DNA of 11,057 nucleotides, from assembly GCA_027603945.1 (NCBI GenBank), contig JADIIU010000227.1:1-11057 (forward strand), read 5' to 3'. The translations under genes and the position numbers were made by a program. The DNA is from Terramyces sp. JEL0728 (lineage: Eukaryota > Chytridiomycota > Chytridiomycetes > Rhizophydiales > Terramycetaceae). The notes beneath the pieces were generated by a model. That model saw only the letters and a list, made by a program, of their open reading frames with translations. It was not told where the DNA came from and did no database searches. Positions 1-6,374 of the stretch are shown here, piece after piece. Each line of letters starts with the position of its first letter. Positions within the stretch are counted from its first letter, which is position 1.

Positions 1-128
1 TCAACGCTGTCAAACCACACGACGATTTTGTCATCAACTCCAAAAACGGCGATCACTCCAAGCGCTTCGTCATCAACGCTGTCAAACCTGGACACAATGG
101 TGCTCATTCTGATTTTGTCATCAACTGA
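1..128 (+). CDS. C-terminal end of a repeat-peptide precursor (partial)
   Basis: The frame starting at base 3 is open from the window edge to the TGA at 126-128, giving 41 residues; the 5' part lies outside. The peptide is repetitive: FVIN occurs three times and NAVKP twice, and the first residues (N-A-V-K-P) look like the tail of another FVINAVKP copy. One copy is preceded by SKR, a dibasic site of the kind cut by kexin-type proteases. The DNA copies are also similar, so the repeat is recent or conserved at DNA level. The pattern fits secreted precursors cut by kexin into short peptides, which in fungi include mating pheromones. Function is inference: only about two units are visible and no signal peptide can be checked. 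An AATAAA lies 18 bases after the stop, supporting a real gene end. Confidence 0.6.
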   Translation, partial: NAVKPHDDFVINSKNGDHSKRFVINAVKPGHNGAHSDFVIN

Positions 129-146
129 GTAGAGCGATTTGGTTTC

Positions 147-152
147 AATAAA
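147..152 (+). terminator. Polyadenylation signal AATAAA
   Basis: AATAAA 18 bases downstream of the TGA at 126-128; the likely 3' end signal of the repeat-peptide gene. Confidence 0.5.
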
Positions 153-900
153 TCAAATTTCATCAATCATATAAATTTCATACAGTTGGACATTCAATCC
201 AATTGAATCGTGTTTGTAAACTGAATTGTATTGGCACTATGAATTTCTGCCATGAGCTTCATAGGGTTAGGTCTGTGCGTGCTTTTAAACTTCAATGCGT
301 TGCTTTTATCAACACTAGGGAACTGTAAAAATCAAAGATTGAAAACAGGAAAAATCCTCAATGATAACCCCATTAGAGTATGGGATAAGTGCCATTTGCA
401 ATATTGGCTGGTGTTCAATAGATTTCATGCCAGTTATGCTTGTTTTGTGAGTTCCCCACAATTGTCGGTGTGAACTGTATATTAAATTCGGCTTGCAAAG
501 AAAAGTTCAAGCTTGATAATTCCAATTCTAGCAGAAATTGAATATCAAAATTTTCAGAGTATTGCGATTGGAATTAGAAGCAAAGATAGGCGGTGGTTCC
601 ATGGTATAGTGTCCTAATACCAGTAAATTCAGTTTTGAAACTGGTGTTAAACGAATCCGTGATCGTGTCAGTTGAGCATTGCTTCTATCAACCGATTTTT
701 AATTCAAAATATTAATACCACAGACTTTTTCCAGTGGAATCTATCCTCTCATTCAAAATGCTAAACGCGGTAAAGTTGTCCTGGTGTAAAATACCTTAGT
801 GCCATATTGTGATCCAAGATACAACGACCAACATGGAGACAAAGAGAAAGAAGCCATATGGTATCTGTGTGCTCGAATCCTACAAGCCGGGAAAGTTGGG

Positions 901-909
901 TATAAATAG
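901..909 (+). promoter_or_regulatory. TATA box of the small Cys-rich gene
   Basis: TATAAATAG begins 35 bases before the ATG at 936. With a usual TATA-to-start distance of about 30 bases, the 5' leader would be only a few bases long. Confidence 0.65.
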
Positions 910-935
910 AAGATTCAAAGGACAGTCGATATCAA

Positions 936-1142
936 ATGTTCAAGTCACTCATCCTTTCTTTCGCACTCATCGCTGGTTCTTTGGCTGCTGCCCACCCTGC
1001 CGACGACAAAGCTCCTGGAAAGCCAGTCGAATTACTAGGATGGAGAGGTTGCCGTAAAACTGGCAGATGTACTTTCTGCTGCGATGGATATGGTGATTGT
1101 GATTCTTGCTGTCCAAACGGTGATGGTACCTATGACTGTTAG
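936..1142 (+). CDS. Small secreted cysteine-rich protein, 68 aa
   Basis: Intronless frame with a signal peptide (residues 1 to about 19, MFKSLILSFALIAGSLAAA) and a mature part of about 49 residues holding eight cysteines. The spacing is C-x5-C-x2-CC-x5-C-x2-CC-x8-C, which reads as two adjacent copies of a ten-residue unit C-x5-C-x2-C followed by a final CC...C segment. The core is rich in Gly and Asp (DGYGD, PNGDG). I do not recognise the family: the size and pattern fit secreted disulfide-rich peptides in general, such as antimicrobial, effector-like or surface peptides, and no specific activity can be claimed. The start is supported by a TATA box 35 bases upstream and the first ATG after it. 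AATAAA follows the TAG stop by two bases. GC content is higher than in the flanking DNA. Confidence 0.8.
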   Translation: MFKSLILSFALIAGSLAAAHPADDKAPGKPVELLGWRGCRKTGRCTFCCDGYGDCDSCCPNGDGTYDC

Positions 1143-1441
1143 ACAATAAATCTGTTTTCTATATTAATTTGTTTGCCAAATATTATATTTCCACAAGTTT
1201 ATAAATACAGGCTCCAAATTCAGATGTTCCTTCGCGCAATAATACCGTACCAGGATCACGGGTGCTCTCTCTGATTCCCACCTCAATTCTATGGTAGCTA
1301 ACTATTGGAGCTGCTTTGGACTGAGCAATCGAAAATTACAACTGAAACTCAGTTGATGTTATTTATAAATCCTTTCAAGCACATGTTATCCGATTTCAGG
1401 TTGACTGCTGGGATTTGCACTGGAATTTTTTTGAAAACAAA
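1143..1441. other. Intergenic region before POP5, with an open minus-strand frame
   Basis: Contains TATA-like TTTATAAAT stretches near 1199 and 1359 (usable on either strand). On the minus strand a frame from about 1340 down to a TAA near 1187 is open for roughly 50 codons and includes protein-like text (RESTRDPGTVLLREGTSEF), but has no ATG and no upstream exon that I can join. It may be a relic or chance. The 5' leader of POP5 lies at the right end. Confidence 0.35.
1145..1150 (+). terminator. Polyadenylation signal AATAAA
   Basis: Begins three bases after the last base of the stop codon of the small Cys-rich gene. Confidence 0.6.
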
Positions 1442-1762
1442 ATGGTGAGATTCAAGAACAGATACTTTTTAATCAAAGTCCAGGAGGATAAAAAAGACAA
1501 ACACCAGTTACTATCGGCAATTAAAGGATCTATTGAAGAATTGTACCAGCTGCATTTGCCCATATCAGTCAAATACTATTCGCCAGCGACTAAAATACTG
1601 ATATTACGAGTACCAAGAGATAATTTCAAGCAGTGCTGGCATGGAGTGTTTTTCTGTAACCTGCGAGTACTCCACATTAGCGGAACGATTAAACAGCTGC
1701 TAAAGTATTGTATAAAGATGAATTACCACGAAATTGAAGAACTAAAGAAAATAAAAGATTAG
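1442..1762 (+). CDS. POP5: RNase P/MRP protein subunit POP5
   Basis: 106-aa protein of the Pop5/Rpp14 family, a core protein of RNase P, which removes 5' leaders from pre-tRNA, and of RNase MRP, which acts in rRNA processing. The family's start MVRFK-x-RY is present at residues 1-8, and the conserved HISGTIKQ stretch near residue 80 matches the usual V-x-GTI motif. The protein is shorter than animal and yeast Pop5: it lacks the acidic C-terminal tail and has a compressed segment between QCWHG and the HISGTI motif. No intron is needed. I chose the ATG at 1442 because the homologues start MVRFK; the frame is open further upstream but without an ATG. The gene converges on the Cys-rich membrane protein gene, with only 60 bp between the stop codons. 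Confidence 0.88.
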   Translation: MVRFKNRYFLIKVQEDKKDKHQLLSAIKGSIEELYQLHLPISVKYYSPATKILILRVPRDNFKQCWHGVFFCNLRVLHISGTIKQLLKYCIKMNYHEIEELKKIKD

Positions 1763-1821
1763 GGTCTAGTATATTTGATCTGGATCCTCTTATCAGACGA
1801 TATTAAGAGCTAACAGCGTTG

Positions 1822-1827
1822 TTTATT
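1822..1827 (-). terminator. AATAAA overlapping the stop codon
   Basis: On the minus strand AATAAA covers the TAA stop (1825-1823) of the long Cys-rich gene, so the cleavage signal and the stop share bases. Confidence 0.5.
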
Positions 1828-2827
1828 TATACTTTTCTTTCAATTCCTCTCTATTTCTTTTCCACTGCTGCTTCAGTTTAGCATTTTCAAACACTTTCTG
1901 CAAGATATTTCCGATACTAAGGAACGCAACCGCCATAGGAATGTAGAAATTGTACCAAGTGACAACAAAACTAGTTATGCAGTTGGTCTGGATGCATTTA
2001 CTGCCTGGGTCGCAAGCATCTGTGAATAAATTACAGTTGGATTCAAGTAACAAACATTTACCCGAATGACACCCCTTGTTGTACGCACAGTTGCTGCTGT
2101 TCAGGCAAAAGTTGTCACCAAAAGCTGTGCACTTGTTTGTTTGATTTTTGCATCCCCAACCACTTGAACAAGCGTTTTTGAATGCTTGGCAATTGTCTGT
2201 TTTCAGCAAACAAGTGCTATTCGTACATCCGTAACTGGAATTGTCGATGCTACACCAACCATTAGAATCACACACGGTATTACAATCATCATCTGTTCCG
2301 CAGTGGTTTTTGCTATAATCTTGACAAGCGTTTGAGGTTGAATTGCAGAACTGTTTGGAACTGCAGGCATTTGCGAATTGTTTACAGTTACTAGTCTTTC
2401 CCACACATTGAGAATTTACACATCCACTCCCACTTCCACAGTTCGAATCATATTTGCAGTGATTGCTATCGTAATTCTTGCATGAATCAGTCAAGTGTGG
2501 ACAGTACATGTTGTCGCCGCAAATCCCAGGAAATCGTGAGCATTTATCTACTTTTGCTGAACATATTCCATCCACGCAAGTGAAATTCTGTTTGCATTTA
2601 TTGCAGGTTGCAGCCACAGGTTGACACCTATTACTGATACAAGTATATCCACCACTAGTATCACAGCTATCACACGGTGATTGCATAAAATTTGAAGGGT
2701 AGCATACACCATTCATACACTCACTGGCCCATCCACAATCAGCACTCGTATCGCAATTTCCTCCTGAACCAAATGCTTGAGTATTCACCAATTGAAATAA
2801 CTGAAATATCAATAATTGAAGCTGCAT
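1823..2827 (-). CDS. Cysteine-rich single-pass membrane protein, long paralogue (334 aa)
   Basis: Begins with a signal peptide (MQLQLLIFQLFQLVNTQAFG); the ATG at 2827 is chosen because upstream codons lack ATG. A Cys-rich ectodomain of about 270 residues follows, with many short C-x4-DC, C-x-NG-x-C and N-x-S/T sites. Near the C-terminus lies one membrane segment (FYIPMAVAFLSIGNILQKVF) and a basic tail (KLKQQWKRNREELKEKYK), so it is a type I protein with a short cytosolic tail. After a region shared with the neighbouring short paralogue, the middle contains three degenerate units of about 50-65 residues, each starting near N-H/F-C and ending in a C-N/Q-x-F-x-x-A-C-x-S type segment. One unit carries an extra CDSNGWC insert. 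The family is unknown to me; EB-like or dickkopf-like disulfide modules are the nearest general description. Intronless as read. Confidence 0.8.
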   Translation of the reverse strand: MQLQLLIFQLFQLVNTQAFGSGGNCDTSADCGWASECMNGVCYPSNFMQSPCDSCDTSGGYTCISNRCQPVAATCNKCKQNFTCVDGICSAKVDKCSRFPGICGDNMYCPHLTDSCKNYDSNHCKYDSNCGSGSGCVNSQCVGKTSNCKQFANACSSKQFCNSTSNACQDYSKNHCGTDDDCNTVCDSNGWCSIDNSSYGCTNSTCLLKTDNCQAFKNACSSGWGCKNQTNKCTAFGDNFCLNSSNCAYNKGCHSGKCLLLESNCNLFTDACDPGSKCIQTNCITSFVVTWYNFYIPMAVAFLSIGNILQKVFENAKLKQQWKRNREELKEKYK

Positions 2828-2918
2828 TTTTTTAAAAAGCAAAGGTTTCACAATTCCCAAAACGGCACCAAACCGAATATTTGCAAAATCATAAGAGAGA
2901 ACGGCAGTATTAATTCTA

Positions 2919-3398
2919 TTATAAAGATTCTCTCTTTCCTTTCCACTTCTTTTTCAACTTTGCATTCTGAAATACTTTTTGAATCAAGTTGACAAACGAT
3001 ATAAACCCAATTACAACTGGTACGTAGCAGTTATACCACGTCAGTCTGAATTTGATACAAGCAGTGTTGCTGCAGTACCCGCTATCCCCACAGCTCCCAC
3101 TGAAAATGTTACAATGATCCATTTTAGATACACAAGTTTCGTTTAGACATGCGAATCCTGTATTGCAAGAGCTTGTACATAGTGTTTCTGTTGGTCTGCA
3201 TTGGCTACTGCCGGTACAAGTGTAGTCTGTTCCACCGCACAGGCCATGAAAGCAGTCGCCTATAAATAGCGTTGGATAGCAGTTGCCATTCAGACATTGA
3301 TGGGCAAATTGGCAGTCGTTTGATTGTTGGCAAGCACCGTCTGCTCCAAGCGCTAAACTATACACCACAGTCAATATCGTTAAAAGGAATATCTTCAT
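2919..3398 (-). CDS. Cysteine-rich single-pass membrane protein, short paralogue (159 aa)
   Basis: Tandem paralogue of the gene at 1823-2827. It has a signal peptide (MKIFLLTILTVVYSLALGADG), an N-terminal Cys module matching the long copy (C-x4-DC...C-x-NG-x-CYP), then C-x-x-R-P and VSKMDHCNIFSGSCG segments that also have counterparts there. It goes straight to the conserved end: LTWYN, a membrane segment (VPVVIGFISFVNLIQKVF) and a basic tail (NAKLKKKWKGKRES). The three middle units of the long copy are absent, so the pair differs by expansion or loss of Cys modules while the membrane and tail part is kept. That conservation suggests the tail interacts with something inside the cell. The ATG lies only 45 bp after the SLP2 stop; the short paralogue's own stop is 91 bp before the long copy's ATG. 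Confidence 0.8.
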   Translation of the reverse strand: MKIFLLTILTVVYSLALGADGACQQSNDCQFAHQCLNGNCYPTLFIGDCFHGLCGGTDYTCTGSSQCRPTETLCTSSCNTGFACLNETCVSKMDHCNIFSGSCGDSGYCSNTACIKFRLTWYNCYVPVVIGFISFVNLIQKVFQNAKLKKKWKGKRESL

Positions 3399-3443
3399 TG
3401 TTTTTTGTCAAGTGCACAGGAAAATTCTTAATAAGAGCTCAAT

Positions 3444-4418
3444 TCATTTATTTGCTTTCATTACAGCCATCATCTGAGTTACCATTCCAGCTACATCACT
3501 AATATTTTGCGGTACAACAACAGTAGTTCCTTCCTTGGCAATATTGCCAAATGATTCAATATACTTTTCAGCAATATTCAACTGAACAGCGTCCTTGCTC
3601 TTTTCATCCAGCAAAGCTTTACTAATCCTGGCAATGGCTTCAGCATTAGCTTGGGCTGATATTAATTAAAGGAACCTTTTAAAAGAATAGATTGAGCTTC
3701 ACCTTGGGCTGTATTGATTTGTCTGGCTTTGTAAGCTTCTGATTCCAAGATTTGTGACTGTTTTTGACCTTCAGCAACGTTAATTGCTGCTTGCCTCTGA
3801 CCTTCAGATTCTAAAATCTCGGCTCTCTTTCTTCTTTCAGCAGATACTTGTTGGTGCATTGAAGTAACTACATTCTCTGGTGGATGAATATCTTTAATTT
3901 CATATCTAGTTGAAATATGTTTACCTGAGACATTGAATCCCCCATTCCGACGATGCCTGGTTCATTGATTGAACTATACACTGGTTCAAGTGACTTCTTT
4001 CTGCCAAAGTTCTATCCAGAGTCATTTGTCCAATTTCAGCTCTCATTGTAGTCTGTGCCAGCTGAGTAATCGCATATTCACAATCATCAATCCCATAGCT
4101 GGCTTTATAAGCATCATAAATCTTGTAATAAAGCACACCATCAAGTGACAGAGTAACGTTATCCTGAGTAATTGCCGACTGTGAAGGAATTGCAACGGCG
4201 ACTTCTTTCAAGTTCTTTACATATTTGATTGTATCAAGCACTGGGAGGAGAATTGCTAAACCTGGAGATAAAATCGAGTGGAATTTTCCCATACGTTCAA
4301 CCACCCATGCTTCTTGTTGCGGAACAAATTTTACTACTGTGTTCATTGGCAATTGCTGGTAGAACCTGATTTGACTTGACCTTGTTGCCTTTGGAGTGTA
4401 TCTGACTAGTCTCTGCAT
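3444..4418 (-). CDS. SLP2: Mitochondrial stomatin-like protein 2 (SPFH/band 7)
   Basis: Three exons on the minus strand: 4418-3925, 3905-3676 and 3655-3444, giving 311 aa. The N-terminus ([19 protein letters not shown]) is basic and hydroxylated like a mitochondrial targeting peptide. The SPFH domain follows with the SLP2 hallmarks [17 protein letters not shown]-x-[14 protein letters not shown] and [12 protein letters not shown]. The splices restore [15 protein letters not shown] and [18 protein letters not shown], both typical of SLP2, followed by a coiled-coil C-terminal half. SLP2 scaffolds inner-membrane microdomains that bind prohibitins and proteases. It is shorter than human SLP2 (356 aa), lacking the acidic end. 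The introns are 19 nt (3906-3924, GTAAACATATTTCAACTAG) and 20 nt (3656-3675, GTTCCTTTAATTAATATCAG). The last sense codons AAT AAA also form the polyadenylation hexamer. Confidence 0.93.
3447..3452 (-). terminator. AATAAA formed by the last two codons of SLP2
   Basis: The final Asn-Lys codons plus the TGA read AATAAATGA, so the hexamer lies inside the coding sequence. Confidence 0.45.
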
Positions 4419-4694
4419 TTAGATTAGTTTTTTTGTGACTGGATTTTTGTGCTGATATTTATATTTCTTTGTTAGTCATCCTCACATGGTTTATTATCAT
4501 TGCATTCTCTTTGATCCTTTGCTCCTTATGATGCAGTTCGTCACATGGATGTTGTGCAGTGCATCAGCGATTGCCAAATATCAGCAGTACTCGACCATTC
4601 CTACATATCAATCTGCATTCTATAATACCTCTATTTTGAAAATACTCTGTCAGATATTAATATTTGTTTTGATTTTTTTTCAACATCAAAAAAC
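4419..4694. promoter_or_regulatory. Divergent intergenic region between SLP2 and mS26
   Basis: 276 bp that must hold both promoters. A hydrophobic ATG frame (4486-4746, +) runs through it into mS26 in another frame; I see no support for it as a gene. A T-rich tract (4670-4680) lies just before the mS26 ATG. Confidence 0.4.
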
Positions 4695-5278
4695 ATGCAG
4701 AGAGCAAGACCAATTCACCCAAAAACACTGTTCAACAAACAAATGACAGAACTGCGAAAGAAATATCTAAACGAACACTTGCAAAATGAAAACACAAAAC
4801 AAGAAAAAAAGGAAAAAATCCAACTGCAACAGCAGGAAATCAGAGACTTTAAAGACTTGGATATCAAGAAATACAAGCAAGAAAAAGTGGACTATCTGAA
4901 AGGCAAAGGAGAATCGACTCATGAGTGGAAAGAATTCGTTGATAGCCGCAAGAAGCAGCGATTGCAGAACTATATTCTGAATCAAAAGAAAATCTCTGAC
5001 AACAGAATGAACTCTTTGGTTTACTTGCTAACCAATTCTGTCTCTTTTGTTACTTATGAAAACATGAATTCGTATGTGCAAAAAGTACTTGCCAACCCTA
5101 TATCTGGTAATTTTATTTTAATGTAGATAATAATTCGCTAGAGTACTTGAAGAATCATTTTGAAAATGAACGGGAAATGGTTTTGAAGGATTTGGTGAAA
5201 GGGACTTGGAAAGACACGGAAGGGATTGATTTGTTGAAAAAGAGGATGGAACGCATGAAAAATATAAACTCCAACTAA
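4695..5278 (+). CDS. Mitochondrial small-subunit ribosomal protein mS26 (PET123-like)
   Basis: Two exons, 4695-5106 and 5127-5278, giving 187 aa. The protein is highly charged and helical from residue 15 to about 110 (runs such as KQEKKEKIQLQQQEIRD), then has RKKQRLQNYIL and a conserved block, LTNSVSFVTYENMNSYVQK followed by VLANPIS. This matches the mS26/Pet123 pattern in which a long coiled helix leads to an aromatic F-[IV]-T-x-E-N-[LM] motif. mS26 sits at the head and mRNA-channel side of the mitochondrial small subunit. The 20-nt intron (5107-5126, GTAATTTTATTTTAATGTAG) must be removed: without it the frame stops at once, with it the C-terminus continues as DNNSLEYLKNHFENE. AATAAA directly abuts the TAA. 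Family assignment rests on pattern and length, so it is a little less sure than the gene structure. Confidence 0.8.
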
Positions 5279-5284
5279 AATAAA
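5279..5284 (+). terminator. AATAAA abutting the mS26 stop
   Basis: The hexamer starts on the base after the TAA stop (5276-5278). Confidence 0.5.
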
Positions 5285-5307
5285 CTGTGGGTTTAAACTG
5301 CTACTCT

Positions 5308-5313
5308 TTTATT
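5308..5313 (-). terminator. Polyadenylation signal of the AlkB-like gene
   Basis: Minus-strand AATAAA 58 bases beyond the stop at 5371. It lies close to the expected 3' end of mS26, so the convergent transcripts probably overlap or nearly touch. Confidence 0.45.
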
Positions 5314-5370
5314 GCACTAACCCTACGATATTGTAATCCTATTCTAGAGTGACAACATCTGATTTCCAGC

Positions 5371-5979
5371 CTACGGCTCTTGATTCAGACTTCTCAACGT
5401 AATCGAAATACGTTCAGTCCGATCTACTCTCTTTCCATTGACAATATCAAAAGTTTGGCTAGGAATCCCGTGTGTCCAGTCCCATCTCATCAATCTCAAA
5501 TTACCTAGCTTCGCCCTCCAGCAATACGATATCTCCAGGCTCGAGAAACACGGCGTAAATATCATCAGAATACAAGTGCTTGAATTCCATCATACAGGTT
5601 CCTTGATTATTTCACACAAACCATAACACGAACAAATTAATACTCTGTCTCTGAATCGTTCTAGGTCTATATGGTCTACTATTCCATCTCCTATTTCGTA
5701 ATAATTCGCAATCATTTGATTAAAGTCGCCGTATTTGAATAGGACTCCAAGCGGGGATGGTAGAGGACCGAAATGCATTGTTTGGTTATTAACTAGCTTT
5801 GGCTTGATGAACTGCACTAGGGAATCAAGGTCTGTTTTGTTGATTTCATTTTTTAATACTGCCATTCCATTTGGTAACGTTTGATTTTCAATTGAATCGT
5901 GTCCCATATAGTCATTATCTGGTTCTGAACCAAATAGCTCCAGCATATCTGTGGTTTCTTGGTATCCAGGTTTCTCCAT
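5371..5979 (-). CDS. AlkB-family 2-oxoglutarate/Fe(II) dioxygenase
   Basis: Three exons (5979-5622, 5601-5505, 5485-5371) give 189 aa. AlkB enzymes use Fe(II), O2 and 2-oxoglutarate to demethylate nucleic acids or proteins. All core residues are present after splicing: HxD at His103/Asp105 (YYEIGDGIVDHIDLERF), the distal His157 in WDWTHGIP, and R-x5-R at Arg177/Arg183 (RISITLR) for 2-oxoglutarate. The segment PGDIVLLEGEARW is typical of the ALKBH group. Introns are 20 nt (5602-5621, GTTTGTGTGAAATAATCAAG) and 19 nt (5486-5504, GTAATTTGAGATTGATGAG); without splicing the first intron leads to a TGA before the distal His. Layout resembles eukaryotic ALKBH4/6/8-like domains, without extra domains, so the substrate cannot be told. 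Its ATG is 31 bp from that of LSM8. Confidence 0.9.
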
Positions 5980-6010
5980 CCAAACTCAAATTATATTTTT
6001 TCAGATCTGA
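5980..6010. promoter_or_regulatory. 31-bp divergent promoter gap (AlkB-like / LSM8)
   Basis: Only 31 bases separate the two start codons. It contains an AT stretch (TTATATTTTTT) that could serve as core element on one side; the promoters must extend into the coding sequences or be shared. Confidence 0.5.
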
Positions 6011-6338
6011 ATGCAAAAGGCAGAACTTCAACTTCAGTCGCTCGTAAATAATAAAGTATCAGTCCTTACAAACGATGGCAAGATATTAATTGGGACTCTA
6101 CTCGGATTCGACCAAACTACAAATTTAATTCTTTCTGGGACAAAAGAGCGTATTTTTTCACAGGAAGGAACGATAGAGGATGAATTGGGGTTATTTTTAC
6201 TTCGAGGTTTGGGTTTAGTTAATGGTAGGTGATTCTATTATGGTTGTTGGGCAAGTGGACGATGAGATTGATGGTGAGATTGAGTGGAATGAGATTAAAG
6301 CTGACCCACTCCCTAAAATGTCAATAAAAGAATTTTAA
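6011..6338 (+). CDS. LSM8: U6 snRNA-associated Sm-like protein LSm8
   Basis: Two exons, 6011-6206 and 6229-6338, give 101 aa. LSm8 makes the LSm2-8 ring nuclear and binds the U-rich 3' end of U6 snRNA. Sm1 is visible as NDGKILIGTLLGFDQTTNLIL (residues about 20-40), with the LSm8-type G-F-D-Q-T-x-N-L-I-L; Sm2 is LFLLRGDSIMVVGQVD, completed only when the 22-nt intron (6207-6228) is removed. The C-terminus (DEIDGEIEWNEIKADPLPKM) resembles LSm8's usual E-I-D...A-x-PL ending. Unspliced, the frame stops at a TGA just after the intron. AATAAA lies inside the coding sequence eight bases before the stop. The rhomboid gene begins 36 bp after the stop. Confidence 0.94.
6323..6328 (+). terminator. AATAAA inside the last codons of LSM8
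   Basis: The hexamer lies in the coding sequence seven bases ahead of the TAA; the 36-bp gap before the next ATG contains no other AATAAA. Confidence 0.4.
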
Positions 6339-6374
6339 TTTGCATCAACAATCTTCTCGTCCTAATCTCACAAA

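Larger units (their letters stand above)
129..935. other. Unresolved region with possible small-intron coding sequence
   Basis: No single open frame is convincing. A 73-codon ATG frame at 252-473 begins with a hydrophobic stretch but matches nothing I know. Two 20-base segments look exactly like this genome's introns: 299-318 (GTTGCTTTTATCAACACTAG) and 604-623 (GTATAGTGTCCTAATACCAG), both with a TNAY-type branch site before the AG. Removing 604-623 joins a frame running from about 536 to 708 in which RSKDRRWFH is followed by a hydrophobic stretch. A frame ending at a TAG (907-909) also reads like protein (DKEKEAIWYLCARILQ) and would place its stop inside the TATA box of the next gene. I could not link these pieces into one model; a decayed gene or chance open frames are also possible. 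Confidence 0.3.

Noticed and set aside
595..670. tRNA-like start GGTTCCATGGTATAGT with a possible A box and a weak B-box-like GAATCC
   Set aside because: No 3' acceptor strand pairs with GGTTCCA, the anticodon and T arms do not fold, and the segment coincides with an intron-like sequence at 604-623.
809..1057. Plus-strand frame of 82 codons overlapping the small Cys-rich gene
   Set aside because: It overlaps the TATA box and the signal-peptide gene in another frame and shows no domain.
1629..1670. Possible 22-nt intron in POP5 (GT...AG near 1646)
   Set aside because: Removing it destroys the conserved HISGTIK segment, so the continuous frame is correct.
2203..2406. Minus-strand frame within the long Cys-rich gene
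   Set aside because: Alternative frame of a well-supported repeat protein; no independent evidence.
4486..4746. Hydrophobic 86-codon ATG frame upstream of mS26
   Set aside because: It overlaps the start of mS26 in a different frame, lies in the divergent promoter region and has no recognisable family.
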